Assembly (NCBI RefSeq): GCF_000285535.1
Contig: NZ_HE610986.1
Location: 1,126,790-1,190,789, forward strand
DNA from: Bacillus timonensis
GTDB lineage: Bacteria > Bacillota > Bacilli > Bacillales > Bacillaceae_L
Direction: 5' to 3'
DNA: 64,000 bases
Part shown: positions 34,188-43,648 of the stretch, in pieces
How positions within the stretch are numbered: the first letter of the stretch is position 1
Layout: each line of letters opens with the position of its first letter
Translations under genes and position numbers: made by a program
Notes under the pieces: generated by a model
What the model saw: only the letters and a program-made list of their open reading frames with translations
Database searches by the model: none
Told to the model about the DNA's origin: nothing

Positions 34188-34757
34188 ATGAGAAACACAA
34201 GATTGCAAGCAATGATTGAAGCTGCAATTTTTGCAGTATTAGCACTAGCACTAGACATGTTTGTACCATCCATTAAAATTGCAACGATATCCATTTCTTT
34301 TGCAATGGTTCCTGTATTTATTATTTCTTTAAGATGGGGATTCAAAACCGGATTTCTTTCAGGATTAATATGGGGGCTTTTACAACTTGTATTCGATCCT
34401 CAAATTATTCATCCACTACAAGGTTTTATAGAATTTGTTGTTGCTTTTCCTTTTATCGGTTTTGCTGGTTTATTTAAAAACCCGGTTCAAAACATGTTGA
34501 ATAATAATAAAAAAGGATTAGCTTTAGTCATGATTGTATTTGCGATATTTGTTGGAAGTGTAGCACGTTACTTCTGGCATTTTCTTGCTGGATTCATATA
34601 TTGGGGCATGTACGCACCAGAAGGAATGGACCCTGTGTTTTATTCCTTTACGTTTAACAGTATTGCAATGCTAGGTTCCTTTATTGCATGTTCTATCGTT
34701 TTGGTTTTACTAATAGCAGCTTCACCTCGATTTTTTATTCAAAAGCAAACAATGTAG
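34188..34757 (+). CDS. thiT: Thiamine ECF-transporter S component ThiT
   Basis: 189 residues, six membrane helices, starting MRNTRLQAMIEAAIFAVLAL with the thiamine-binding features ending FWHFLAGFIYWGMYAPEGM. It captures thiamine for the energy-coupling-factor module EcfAA'T encoded elsewhere. The start is the ATG after AAGGGGG (34188). It is controlled by the TPP riboswitch upstream. Pointing opposite to its neighbours. Confidence 0.95.
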   Translation: MRNTRLQAMIEAAIFAVLALALDMFVPSIKIATISISFAMVPVFIISLRWGFKTGFLSGLIWGLLQLVFDPQIIHPLQGFIEFVVAFPFIGFAGLFKNPVQNMLNNNKKGLALVMIVFAIFVGSVARYFWHFLAGFIYWGMYAPEGMDPVFYSFTFNSIAMLGSFIACSIVLVLLIAASPRFFIQKQTM

Positions 34758-34808
34758 CAGGTACCACAGGGACGGTTCTATTGGTTCCTCCAGAAAAAAG
34801 ACAGACAA

Positions 34809-34844
34809 AAAAAAGCGATGTCCGTATTGACGGTCATCGCTTTT
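34809..34844. terminator. Terminator of rpsF-ssb-rpsR and thiT
   Basis: AAAAGCGATG-T-CCGT / ACGG-T-CATCGCTTTT with A and T runs on each side, serving both convergent genes. Confidence 0.85.
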
Positions 34845-34849
34845 CTTTA

Positions 34850-35089
<240 letters not shown>

Positions 35090-35136
35090 TTACTTTTCCT
35101 CCTTCCGATTTATGCTATATACGATTGACTTACAAG

Positions 35137-35703
35137 TTAGAACGGTAGATCATCATCTGAAATATCGATAGGTTGTCCATCATTTGCAAATGGATCTTGA
35201 TCAACTCTTGTAGGTCCTTGATTTTTATTAGGGTTCTGACTCTGTCCAAATGGAGAATAGCCACCTTGGCCACCGCCTTGGTTACCACCCTGGTTGCCGC
35301 CATATCCACCTTGATTGCCTCCATAGCCTCCGCCATAGTTGCCACCAACGTTACCTCCACCGCTTCGCTGTTGGTCATTCGCATTTCTAGGTTCAAGAAA
35401 TTGAACACTTTCCGCTACAACCTCCGTCACATATACGCGTTTGCCATCCTGGCCTTCATAATTTCTTGTTTGAAGACGACCATCAACGCCTGCTAAGCTT
35501 CCCTTTTTTAGGAAGTTTGCAACATTTTCAGCTGGTCGGCGCCATACAACGCAATTAATGAAGTCAGCTTCACGTTCACCTGACTGATTCGTAAATGCTC
35601 TATTCACTGCGAGTGTGAAGGTTGCAACCGCAACTCCACTTGGTGTATATCGTAATTCAGGATCCTTCGTAAGTCTCCCTACAAGAACTACGCGATTCAT
35701 CAT
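35137..35703 (-). CDS. ssb: Single-stranded DNA-binding protein
   Basis: 188 residues. OB fold ([33 protein letters not shown]), a long Gly/Asn/Gln-rich linker (about 110-170) and the acidic tip DISDDDLPF that recruits replication and repair partners. The start is the ATG 9 nt after AAGGAG (35703). In the S6-S18 operon, as usual in Bacillus. Confidence 0.96.
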   Translation of the reverse strand: MMNRVVLVGRLTKDPELRYTPSGVAVATFTLAVNRAFTNQSGEREADFINCVVWRRPAENVANFLKKGSLAGVDGRLQTRNYEGQDGKRVYVTEVVAESVQFLEPRNANDQQRSGGGNVGGNYGGGYGGNQGGYGGNQGGNQGGGQGGYSPFGQSQNPNKNQGPTRVDQDPFANDGQPIDISDDDLPF

Positions 35704-35757
35704 CAGAACCATCTCCTTAACAGGATATTGAAACAGAGTCTATACTCTAAAAAATTC

Positions 35758-36045
35758 TTATTCTTCTTCTTTAACAACGATATGACGGATAATATCTTCA
35801 CTGATTTTTGCTAAACGATCGAATTCGTTAACAGCTTCAGCGTTAGACATTACGTTAAGAATCATGTAGTAACCATCGCGGAAATCATTGATTTCATAAG
35901 CTAAACGGCGCTTACCCCATTCTTTTACGTTTGTAATCTCCGCACCATTGTCAGTTAAAACGCCATTAAAACGCTCAACTAAAGCCTTTTTCGCTTCATC
36001 ATCAATGTTTGGACGGATGATATACATAACTTCGTATTTTCTCAT
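35758..36045 (-). CDS. rpsF: 30S ribosomal protein S6
   Basis: 95 residues. [38 protein letters not shown] and [12 protein letters not shown] are conserved S6 motifs. The ATG 9 nt after AGGAGG (36045) is used; GTG three bases earlier is also possible. First gene of rpsF-ssb-rpsR, regulated by its own leader. Confidence 0.97.
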   Translation of the reverse strand: MRKYEVMYIIRPNIDDEAKKALVERFNGVLTDNGAEITNVKEWGKRRLAYEINDFRDGYYMILNVMSNAEAVNEFDRLAKISEDIIRHIVVKEEE

Positions 36046-36057
36046 CACGTTACACCT

Positions 36058-36110
36058 CCTTTTGGACTAACGGCCCTTCATCTAAAAAGGGCAAGGAGCA
36101 ATTATTTCAA
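36058..36110 (-). ncRNA. rpsF leader (S6:S18 autoregulatory motif)
   Basis: On the minus strand GCCCTT-TTTAGATG-AAGGGC forms a hairpin with the CCG bulge region GGGCCGTTAG that resembles the S6:S18 binding motif. Excess S6:S18 would bind here to repress the operon. Confidence 0.65.
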
Positions 36111-36126
36111 TTACTCACAGAAAAAT

Positions 36127-36155
36127 ATTATAGCACATTAAAGATTTGTAGGCAA
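36127..36155 (-). promoter_or_regulatory. Promoter of rpsF operon
   Basis: Minus strand TTGCCT (36150-36155), 17-bp spacer, TATAAT (36127-36132), a strong SigA promoter directly before the leader. Confidence 0.75.
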
Positions 36156-36192
36156 GAACTGTTTTAACATAGGATTCTTAGCCCGATTGATT

Positions 36193-36245
36193 AAAAGAAA
36201 TAAGTGGCTCAGAGTAAGAAGCTTACTCAAGCCACTTATTCTTTT
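36193..36245. terminator. Large hairpin upstream of rpsF promoter
   Basis: AAATAAGTGGCT paired with AGCCACTTATT and A/T-run flanks. A second perfect palindrome (GTGAGAAAC / GTTTCTCAC, 36272-36295) follows it. Both lie between ychF and the rpsF promoter; together with 36347-36386 they isolate the two units. Confidence 0.6.
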
Positions 36246-36346
36246 GTCACCTTTAAACCTGGCTGAAAGGAGTGAGAAACTTTTGAGTTTCTCACGATTG
36301 AGTTAAAAATCAACTAATAAAAACATCCCTTATAACCTAACAAAAC

Positions 36347-36386
36347 AGCCACAAAACGACACATCATCGTCCTGTGGCTACTTTTC
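36347..36386 (-). terminator. Terminator of ychF
   Basis: Minus strand AGCCACA-GGACGA / TCGTTTTGTGGCT followed by GTTTTGTT, just after the ychF stop. Confidence 0.65.
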
Positions 36387-36396
36387 ATACCAAAAC

Positions 36397-37497
36397 TTAT
36401 ACATTAAATCGGAAATGGATTACATCTCCATCTTGAACAATATACTCCTTACCTTCAAGACGAACCTTTCCTGCCTCACGAGCACCATTCATAGATCCAC
36501 CTGCTAAAAGATCCTCATAAGATACTGTCTCCGCACGGATAAAACCTCTTTCAAAATCAGTGTGGATAATCCCCGCACATTGTGGTGCCTTCATTCCTTT
36601 TCTAAATGTCCACGCTCGTACCTCTTGTACACCTGCAGTAAAGTACGTAGCAAGTCCTAGTAAGTGATATGCAGCACGAATCAATTGATCCAATCCAGAC
36701 TCTTCAATTCCGAGCTCTTCAAGAAACATTTCTTTCTCTTCCCCTTCAAGCTCCACAATTTCAGATTCAATCTTTGCACAAACAACAATAACCTCCGCAT
36801 TGTCTTTTTGTGCAAACTCACGAACTAATTGAACATACTCATTTGAAGAAGGATCCGCTACATCATCTTCACCAACATTGGCAACATATAAAACTGGTTT
36901 ACTTGTTAGTAAATGCATGCCTTTTACATACTTCATCTGTTCTTCTGTAAATTCAACTGCACGAGCTGGCTGTTCATTTTCAAATGCTTCCTTTAACTGC
37001 ACAAGCACTTCATGTTCTGCAACAGCTTCCTTATCCTTTTGCTTAGCAAGTTTTGCAACACGGTCGATACGCTTATCAACTGATTCTAAATCTGCTAATA
37101 TCAACTCTAAATTAATTGTTTCAATATCAGCAATTGGGTCTACCTTACCCGCTACGTGTGTAATATTGTCATCTGCAAAGCATCGTACAACATGACAAAT
37201 TGCGTCTACCTGACGGATATGTGACAAGAATTTATTACCAAGACCTTCCCCTTTACTTGCTCCCTTTACAATTCCTGCAATATCAGTAAATTCAAAAGTA
37301 GTTGGTACAGTCTTTTTTGGTTGTACTAATTCTGTTAATTTATTTAAACGCTCATCTGGAACCTCAACAATCCCCACATTTGGGTCGATTGTACAGAACG
37401 GATAGTTCGCTGATTCCGCGCCTGCTTGTGTTATTGCATTAAATAGAGTTGACTTCCCTACGTTTGGAAGACCAACGATACCTGCTGTTAACGCCAT
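36397..37497 (-). CDS. ychF: Ribosome-binding ATPase YchF (EngD)
   Basis: 366 residues, the family's exact length. Obg-type G domain with P-loop GLPNVGKSTLFNAIT (about 8-22), switch FTDIAGIVKGASKGEG, a coiled-coil middle and the C-terminal TGS domain (FRKGMKAPQCAGIIHTDF). It binds ribosomes and hydrolyses ATP; linked to stress responses. The start is ATG 37497, as homologues begin MALTAGIVGLPN. Confidence 0.95.
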   Translation of the reverse strand: MALTAGIVGLPNVGKSTLFNAITQAGAESANYPFCTIDPNVGIVEVPDERLNKLTELVQPKKTVPTTFEFTDIAGIVKGASKGEGLGNKFLSHIRQVDAICHVVRCFADDNITHVAGKVDPIADIETINLELILADLESVDKRIDRVAKLAKQKDKEAVAEHEVLVQLKEAFENEQPARAVEFTEEQMKYVKGMHLLTSKPVLYVANVGEDDVADPSSNEYVQLVREFAQKDNAEVIVVCAKIESEIVELEGEEKEMFLEELGIEESGLDQLIRAAYHLLGLATYFTAGVQEVRAWTFRKGMKAPQCAGIIHTDFERGFIRAETVSYEDLLAGGSMNGAREAGKVRLEGKEYIVQDGDVIHFRFNV

Positions 37498-37572
37498 TGA
37501 CTTTTTCCACTCCTCTATCCGAGACATACATACTAGTCTTCAACAATTATAGATATTCCTTATCAAAAATAC

Positions 37573-37597
37573 AAGCCGTTTCAGTTAGAAACGGCTT
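37573..37597 (-). terminator. Terminator of the oxidoreductase gene
   Basis: AAGCCGTTTC / GAAACGGCTT with a T-run on the minus strand, beyond the family 2 repeat. Confidence 0.65.
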
Positions 37598-37598
37598 C

Positions 37599-37725
37599 AG
37601 ACTGTTGACAAACGCTCGCATACTGCGTTGCTTGCCTCCCTCGTTGCGCTCATTCGGCAACTTCTATTCGCGTCTTCGCTCAGCTGTGTGCCTTGTCTGA
37701 CAAGCCTTCGCAAGACAGTCTGGGA
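37599..37725. repeat. GC-rich repeat, family 2, copy 2 (inverted)
   Basis: Inverse complement of 28460-28585 (for example CTATTCGCGTCTTCGCTCAG). This copy has terminal inverted repeats CAGACTGT / ACAGTCTG. Confidence 0.75.
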
Positions 37726-37770
37726 ATAGAATTTATATTTAGATATCCTTAATAATTCGTGTATACAATC

Positions 37771-39771
37771 CTACAATTTCTCAATTCCAACAAGGCAATC
37801 GTACAATGTGCTACCAAGTCCATTATCAGATATTTGATGAGAAGTTAAATTATTTACACTGCCACCAAAAATATGCCATTGCCCTTCATCAATACAAACA
37901 ATGTTTGGAGAGGACTCTTTTAAAATTTGTACTTTACCAGTAATCTCACCGCGATCATTATAAACCCTCACCCTATCATCGGGCTCAAGTCCCTTCTCCT
38001 CAGCAATATCCTTCGAAATTTCAACTTTTACCGTTTGCAGTCCTTCAATCAAATGATAGTTTTGAGAATGATTTGAACGTAAAGGATGAATGGTTAATAA
38101 TGAATAAGGATATTTTTCTGCTAACTCTTTATCTGAATAAATTGATTCTCTTGGATATAATAATTGCAATCTTCCATCATACCCTTTCATCTCCCCTAAC
38201 GATGATGTGAATTCAAATTTTCCAGATGGAGTTGTAAAGGAAAAATCATGCCATGGAACAAGTTTCACTGGCAATGGGACATGACCTTTCTCTTTGATTA
38301 ATTCGAGCGTAATACCTCGGTCTTGTAACGACCCTAATCCCATTTCAATAAACTCTTCTCTTGTATATTCAAAATCTTCACCAAACCCGAGCCTTTTTGC
38401 TAATTCAGTCCAAATCCACACATCTGATTTTGCTTCACCACGAGCTTCGACTAATTTGGGCCCGTAGTTCACATAATGATGGTACATAGAAGAATAATAA
38501 ATATCCTCTTCTTCAAAAACAGTCGCAGATGGAAGGACATAATCAGCTAATCTTGCTGTATCAGTCATAAACTGTTCTAGTACAACAACAGTATCTACTG
38601 ACTGAAAAGCTTCCTGTACAAGTGCTGTGTTTGGTACTTGAGTTAATGGGTTTCCACATGATACCATAATCATTTTTATTGGAGTCTCAGAAGCAGTTAA
38701 GATTTTTTCCGCTTGCTCAGACATTACAAAAGCTCTTGATTCTTTCTTCCTCTCTGGAAGTGTCAATGCAGCACTATCAAAACTTTGACCAACCTGTGTG
38801 TTTCCAAAGTTAGCGCCACCACCAGGAACCCCAACATTCCCACTTACCGCAACAAGAGCGTCAATTAACCGAATCGTATTTCCGCCATTTCCATATCGTT
38901 GCATTCCGAGTCCCATATAGGTTGCTGTTGGACCATCGCTATAGATTTGTGCCAAATTAGTAATTGTTTCACGTGGAACATTTGTCATTTTCTCGATTTG
39001 TTCAATTGAAATCGAGTCAGTAAGATCCACCAAATCCTCAAAACCAACTGTATAATTTTGAATAAAATTCTTATCCTGCAAATCTAATTGAAGTAATTCT
39101 TTTATGATTCCAATCGCCAAAATACCATCCATCCCTGGAGTAATCGGAATATAGGAATGTGCAATTTTAGCCGTACCATTATATATAGGGTCAATGACAG
39201 TGATATTGACACCCTTCTTTTTCACTTCCTGTAAGTAAGCAAAAAGATGCATATTCGTTCGTGTTACGTTTCTACCCCAAATTATGACATTTTTACTATT
39301 ATAAATATCTTCTGGTGAATGGCTAGCTGCATTTCCAAAATCCCAATTTTGAGCTTCAATGCCAGAGCCCCAACAAATACTTCCAATTAATTCAGTAGCA
39401 CCGCCAAAACAATTAAAAAAGCGGTTGGGTATTTTGGTTAAAAGCCCTCCATTTGCGTAATCATGACTATGCAAAATGGCAGTGGAACCATAGATTTGTC
39501 GTACTTCTGCAAGTTTTGATGAAATCTCCGTTAGAGCTTGCTCCCAAGTAATTCTTTGAAACTCTCCATCTATTTTTTTCAAAGGATAAAGGATCCGGTC
39601 CTCGGCATTTGTTCTTGCCTCCAGCATACGCCCTCTACCACAAATTTTCCCCTTCGTAATTGGATGTTCTTTATCTCCATCTATCTTTACAATTTTTCCA
39701 TTTTCTACTTCAACAACAAAGCCACAGCTATCCCAGCAATTCAAAGGACATGCAGATTTAAAGGTGGTCAA
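37771..39771 (-). CDS. Molybdopterin oxidoreductase (YyaE-like)
   Basis: About 666 residues. An N-terminal [4Fe-4S] motif CPLNCWDSC...GKICGRG, the large molybdopterin domains (YANGGLLTKIPNRFF; ICWGSGIEAQNWDFG) and a C-terminal molydopterin-dinucleotide domain (PLRSNHSQNYH). It catalyses a two-electron oxygen- or hydrogen-transfer reaction; the substrate is not evident. TTG 39771 (TTFKSACPL) is preferred, 9 nt after GGGAG. No other redox subunit is nearby. It contains a parS site. Confidence 0.85.
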   Translation of the reverse strand: MTTFKSACPLNCWDSCGFVVEVENGKIVKIDGDKEHPITKGKICGRGRMLEARTNAEDRILYPLKKIDGEFQRITWEQALTEISSKLAEVRQIYGSTAILHSHDYANGGLLTKIPNRFFNCFGGATELIGSICWGSGIEAQNWDFGNAASHSPEDIYNSKNVIIWGRNVTRTNMHLFAYLQEVKKKGVNITVIDPIYNGTAKIAHSYIPITPGMDGILAIGIIKELLQLDLQDKNFIQNYTVGFEDLVDLTDSISIEQIEKMTNVPRETITNLAQIYSDGPTATYMGLGMQRYGNGGNTIRLIDALVAVSGNVGVPGGGANFGNTQVGQSFDSAALTLPERKKESRAFVMSEQAEKILTASETPIKMIMVSCGNPLTQVPNTALVQEAFQSVDTVVVLEQFMTDTARLADYVLPSATVFEEEDIYYSSMYHHYVNYGPKLVEARGEAKSDVWIWTELAKRLGFGEDFEYTREEFIEMGLGSLQDRGITLELIKEKGHVPLPVKLVPWHDFSFTTPSGKFEFTSSLGEMKGYDGRLQLLYPRESIYSDKELAEKYPYSLLTIHPLRSNHSQNYHLIEGLQTVKVEISKDIAEEKGLEPDDRVRVYNDRGEITGKVQILKESSPNIVCIDEGQWHIFGGSVNNLTSHQISDNGLGSTLYDCLVGIEKL
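38965..38980. promoter_or_regulatory. parS site inside the oxidoreductase gene
   Basis: TGTTTCACGTGGAACA, same as the parS variant in parB (TGTTCCACGTGAAACA on the other strand). Confidence 0.9.
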
Positions 39772-39876
39772 TCCCCTCATCTCCCAACAATAGATCAAAA
39801 CTTAATATCCTATATTATAAATCACATCAAAAAAATTTCTATAAAAAAGATTGATGATTGTCCGTTAACTTTTTCC

Positions 39877-39910
39877 GTAAAAAAAGCACGAGGCCTATTC
39901 CTCATGCTTT
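39877..39910 (-). terminator. Terminator of yyzM
   Basis: Minus strand AAAGCATGAGG / CCTCGTGCTTT with T7 following; it overlaps the end of the gene. Confidence 0.8.
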
Positions 39911-40092
39911 ACAAGAATCTTTTTCAGTTTTCGACCAAATTCTTTACGGGGAATAAGAACACTATGTGCACACCCTTCACATTTAATCCGAATATCCATT
40001 CCTAGTCGGATAATTTTCCATTTATTTGTTCCACATGGATGAGGTTTTTTCATTTCTACAATATCATGTAATCCATATTCTTTATCTACCAT
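39895..40092 (-). CDS. yyzM: DUF951 protein YyzM
   Basis: 65 residues. HDIVEMKKPHPCGTNKWKI and RIKCEGCAHSVLIPRKEF contain the conserved cysteines (C and CxxC) of DUF951 and suggest a small zinc-binding fold. The function is unknown. The start is taken at the ATG 40092 on alignment with the B. subtilis protein; GTG 40101 remains possible. It is usually next to parB and ychF in Bacillales. Confidence 0.88.
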   Translation of the reverse strand: MVDKEYGLHDIVEMKKPHPCGTNKWKIIRLGMDIRIKCEGCAHSVLIPRKEFGRKLKKILVKHEE

Positions 40093-40159
40093 GACGTTCA
40101 CCCTTTATCCTTCCTTTTTGAACTCACGACTTTATAAGTTGTATTGTATCAAGAAATCA

Positions 40160-41176
40160 TTATAAATTGTAGCGGTTTGTAATAGGATACAACAAAATAA
40201 CTGCCAACAAATATAAATTTGCAATACCATATAAAGGATACAAAATAGAAACAAGTGTTGAGAAGCCAAACATTGTAAAAGGTGCCATCAGTAAAATTAA
40301 TAGGATGGACATCATCCACAACGGCATCTTCATTCTTTCCTTAAATCGTGTGGATAATCCTAATAGCCCGGATGCCGCAGTTGTAAATATTGCTCCAAAT
40401 AAAAGGATGGACATAATAAAAACAGCAACATACGGAAAGCTCTTCAAAATCACAAACAACGGAATTTCATAAAGCATAATTTCCTGTGCCACTTCAATAA
40501 GAGCCTCATTATAGATGAAAGTAATAACCCCTAAAAACAACCCACTTCCAATACTTGCAACCCAAGCCTCCCCTTTGGACTTCATTTCCTTTCCAATTGC
40601 ACCTAATACAGCAACAAGTGGTAAGATATTAAGGGCCGTAAACGTAAAAGCGGATGGCCAATTGCTTTGTTCCTGAAGGTTAAAGGAAAACCCTTTGCCA
40701 TTTGAAGATAAAAAAATATACAATACTGTAACTAAAAATAAAATTAAGGCGGGAATAATTGCCATATTAATTGAAACTAATCCATTAATATTCCACAAAA
40801 AGACCAATACAAGAAGCACACCAAAAATCAATATCCCCCACCAAAAAGGGATATTAAATAATTCTAAAGTTGCACCGCCACCGGCCAACATGACAACTGT
40901 AGTAGAAAACAAATATAAAATAGTAATTGCATCATAGACATGAGCAACTTTATCTCCTACTAATTCTTTTAGTACAGGAACAAAATGTTCTGCTTTTTTT
41001 TCATAACTTATTTTCATAATAATATAGCAGCAAATGATAAAAATAAACGTGAAAAAGAAGATGGCTAATCCACTTTGTTCTCCATAAAACTGCCAGATTT
41101 CCCGTCCTGATGCATATCCTGCGCCTATTGCTGTACCTAAGATTAAAAACATCCATCGAATCCCTGCCTGAAACAT
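40160..41176 (-). CDS. YkvI-family membrane transporter
   Basis: 338 residues, about ten membrane helices, with the N-terminal signature GTAIGAGYASGREIWQFYG seen in the YkvI/BCCT-like branch of the amino-acid/polyamine transporter superfamily. The substrate is unknown. It stands alone on the minus strand between yyzM and yyaC; it is not part of the usual B. subtilis order here. Confidence 0.8.
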   Translation of the reverse strand: MFQAGIRWMFLILGTAIGAGYASGREIWQFYGEQSGLAIFFFTFIFIICCYIIMKISYEKKAEHFVPVLKELVGDKVAHVYDAITILYLFSTTVVMLAGGGATLELFNIPFWWGILIFGVLLVLVFLWNINGLVSINMAIIPALILFLVTVLYIFLSSNGKGFSFNLQEQSNWPSAFTFTALNILPLVAVLGAIGKEMKSKGEAWVASIGSGLFLGVITFIYNEALIEVAQEIMLYEIPLFVILKSFPYVAVFIMSILLFGAIFTTAASGLLGLSTRFKERMKMPLWMMSILLILLMAPFTMFGFSTLVSILYPLYGIANLYLLAVILLYPITNRYNL

Positions 41177-41315
41177 GCAATCCCCCCACTACTTTTAATC
41201 CTTCTATCTACTAAAATGTTCATCTTTTCTATTCTAAGATTCTTTTCTATTCAGACGTATAGAATGTAAGAATTCTCCGTATACTGTTACTACAGTGAAA
41301 AGGGGTGAAAAAACT

Positions 41316-41933
41316 ATGAATCTTAGATATAAATTATTTGACCATCCTAAAAATGAACCATTCCGTATTCCACATGACCAAGAATTAGCCGACCATCAAA
41401 TTGCCTTAAAAATCACTTCTATGCTCCCACCTACAACTAATCAACCAATTGTAATATTTTGCATTGGTACAGATCGTTCAACTGGAGATTGTCTTGGGCC
41501 CTTAATCGGTACAAAAATTACTGAAAAAGGACTGTCCCACTTTCATGTATATGGCACATTGGACGAACCTATTCATGCAGTTAATTTACAAGAAAAGATT
41601 GATGAAATAAAACACAAATACCAAAACCCCTTTATCATCGGTATTGATGCCTGTCTAGGCAGATTGAAGAGTGTCGGATCCATTACCATTGGAGAAGGGC
41701 CAATCAAGCCTGGTGCGGGCGTAAACAAGGAATTAACCCCTATCGGAGACATGCATATTACTGGAGTTGTAAACGTAAGTGGATTTATGGAATTTTTCGT
41801 CCTACAAAATACAAGATTAAGTTTAGTAATGAAAATTGCAAATACCATTGCCAACGGTATTTGCAAGGCTGAGTTCAAATTCCTTAGAAAAATTGAATTG
41901 GAACAAGTAGAAAAAGATCGATTTACCTTATGA
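41316..41933 (+). CDS. yyaC: Spore protease YyaC (DUF1256)
   Basis: 205 residues. FCIGTDRSTGDCLGPLIG, IGIDACLGRLKSVGSI, GAGVNKELTPIGD and ITGVVNVSGFMEF show the Gpr-like fold with its acid residues. A sporulation protein expressed in the forespore in B. subtilis. The start is ATG 41316 after AAAGGGGTG. Upstream GTATA (41257) and GTATACTG (41279) loosely fit SigF/SigG elements. Confidence 0.92.
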   Translation: MNLRYKLFDHPKNEPFRIPHDQELADHQIALKITSMLPPTTNQPIVIFCIGTDRSTGDCLGPLIGTKITEKGLSHFHVYGTLDEPIHAVNLQEKIDEIKHKYQNPFIIGIDACLGRLKSVGSITIGEGPIKPGAGVNKELTPIGDMHITGVVNVSGFMEFFVLQNTRLSLVMKIANTIANGICKAEFKFLRKIELEQVEKDRFTL

Positions 41934-41936
41934 AAA

Positions 41937-41965
41937 AAACCTCTTCTGCAATAGAAGAGGTTTAA
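41937..41965. terminator. Shared terminator of yyaC and DUF554 gene
   Basis: AAACCTCTTCT / AGAAGAGGTTT with A and T runs on each side, between convergent genes. Confidence 0.88.
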
Positions 41966-42699
41966 AAAATGCCTTGTGCAAAATATACAATGGAATTCCA
42001 ATAATATATAACTGATACGAGAATGCCAACAACTAGGATTCCAGGTAATAGATTTGCAACTCGTATATTTGTTATCCCCAATAAATTCGTTCCAATGGCA
42101 ACTATCATTAAGCCACCGGCTCCCGTCATTTCGACAATAAATGAATCCATCAACTCTGCTGGAACCCATTTATCAATTTTTGTCGCAAATAAAGCAATAG
42201 ATCCTTGATACAGGATAACGGGTACTGCAGAAAAAAGAACTCCAATCCCCAATGTCGTTGATAATATCAAACTAGTAAATCCATCTAGTATAGACTTTGT
42301 ATAAAGAACACGGTGATCATTTCGTAATCCACTATCAAGTGCACCAATAATCGCCATTGCCCCAATTACAAATATAAGTGTAGCCGATACAAATCCCTTT
42401 GCGATTGTGCCCTCGCCTGAAGAGGAGCCTACTTTCTTTTCAATCCAGTTTCCTAATTTATTTAATTTATCTTCCAACCCCCACCATTCACCAAGAATGC
42501 CACCAAATACCAAACTAAAAATAACAATCAAAAACTGTTGGCTTTTTAATCCCATTTGAATTCCTAATAGACAAACAGCAAGTCCAATTCCATGCATAAC
42601 TGTTGTTTTCACATTTTCAGGTATTCGATGCAATACCTTACCTAATAAGGTACCAGCTGCGATACATAACCCGTTTACAATCGTTCCTAGTAGAACCAA
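41962..42699 (-). CDS. DUF554 membrane protein (YyaD/YqgA type)
   Basis: 245 residues, about six to seven membrane helices. Starts MVLLGTIVNGLCIAAGTLLG and contains GFVSATLIFVIGAMAIIGAL and GLRNDHRVLYTKSILDGF, characteristic of DUF554. The function is unknown; a channel or transporter is assumed. It sits between yyaC and parB. Confidence 0.85.
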   Translation of the reverse strand: MVLLGTIVNGLCIAAGTLLGKVLHRIPENVKTTVMHGIGLAVCLLGIQMGLKSQQFLIVIFSLVFGGILGEWWGLEDKLNKLGNWIEKKVGSSSGEGTIAKGFVSATLIFVIGAMAIIGALDSGLRNDHRVLYTKSILDGFTSLILSTTLGIGVLFSAVPVILYQGSIALFATKIDKWVPAELMDSFIVEMTGAGGLMIVAIGTNLLGITNIRVANLLPGILVVGILVSVIYYWNSIVYFAQGIF

Positions 42700-42732
42700 T
42701 TTACATTTCCCCTACATTATATTTTTATAATA

Positions 42733-42780
42733 AAAAACACTGCACGCTCTTATTTTAAAAATAAAAGTTTGCAGGTTTTT
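42733..42780 (-). terminator. Terminator of parAB
   Basis: Minus strand CTGCA-AA-CTTTTATTTT paired with AAAATAAGAG-CG-TGCAG, then T6. Confidence 0.65.
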
Positions 42781-42790
42781 GATTGGTCAC

Positions 42791-43648
42791 TTATGAGATC
42801 TTTGGTGAATCTAACAGTTCTAGAATTCTTTCAAGGTCTTCATTTGAGAAGAATTCAATTTCAATTTTCCCTTTTTTCTTTGTTTGTTTAATCGATACAG
42901 ATGTACCAAAACGTTCACGAAGGAAGGACTCTTGTTCTTTTATAAAGATATCCTTCTCTTTTTTTGGTGGTTTAGATGTTTCACGTGGAACATTTTGGTT
43001 CAATTGATTAATCAAAGCTTCTAATTGACGAACATTAAGCTCTTCTGCGATGACCTTTTCAACAATAGCATTTAATTTTTCTTTCTTTTTCAGACCTAAT
43101 AATGTGCGGCCATGTCCCATCGATAATTTTCCTTCAGAAATTAAAACTTGTACATGTTTCGGAAGAGACAATAGACGGAGATGGTTAGCAATATGTGGTC
43201 TGCTTTTTCCTAATCTTTTTGCAAGCTGTTCTTGAGTAACTTTTAAATGATCAAGTAAGGATTGGTATGCAAAGGCTTCTTCAATTGGTGACAAATCCTC
43301 ACGTTGTAAGTTTTCAAGCAATGCAATTTCCATCATTTGATTTTCAGACAATTCACGTACAACCACTGGAACTGTTTTTAATTTTGCTTCTTTTGCAGCA
43401 CGGTAACGTCTCTCACCTGCTACAATCTGGAACCCTTTTATCGTTTTTCGAACGATGATAGGTTGTAAAATCCCATGTGTAAGAATGGACTCCTTTAGTT
43501 CAGCAATTGCATCTGGCTGAAAAGTCTTTCTTGGTTGATATGGATTGGGTTGCAATTCACTAACTTTAATCTCTTGAACAACCTCTTCTTTCCCTACTTC
43601 CATATTTGTGAATAAAGCATTAACACCTCTACCTAACCCTTTAGCCAT
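42791..43648 (-). CDS. parB: Chromosome partition protein ParB (Spo0J)
   Basis: 285 residues. The CTPase domain has NPYQPRK, GERRYRAAK and ENLQREDLSPIEEA; helix-turn-helix TQEQLAKRLGKSRPHIANHLRLL. It loads on parS as a sliding clamp and recruits SMC. It overlaps parA by 8 nt. One parS lies in its own gene, as in B. subtilis. Confidence 0.96.
   Translation of the reverse strand: MAKGLGRGVNALFTNMEVGKEEVVQEIKVSELQPNPYQPRKTFQPDAIAELKESILTHGILQPIIVRKTIKGFQIVAGERRYRAAKEAKLKTVPVVVRELSENQMMEIALLENLQREDLSPIEEAFAYQSLLDHLKVTQEQLAKRLGKSRPHIANHLRLLSLPKHVQVLISEGKLSMGHGRTLLGLKKKEKLNAIVEKVIAEELNVRQLEALINQLNQNVPRETSKPPKKEKDIFIKEQESFLRERFGTSVSIKQTKKKGKIEIEFFSNEDLERILELLDSPKIS
42977..42992. promoter_or_regulatory. 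parS site inside parB
   Basis: TGTTTCACGTGGAACA; on the other strand TGTTCCACGTGAAACA, identical to the B. subtilis site in spo0J. Confidence 0.92.
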
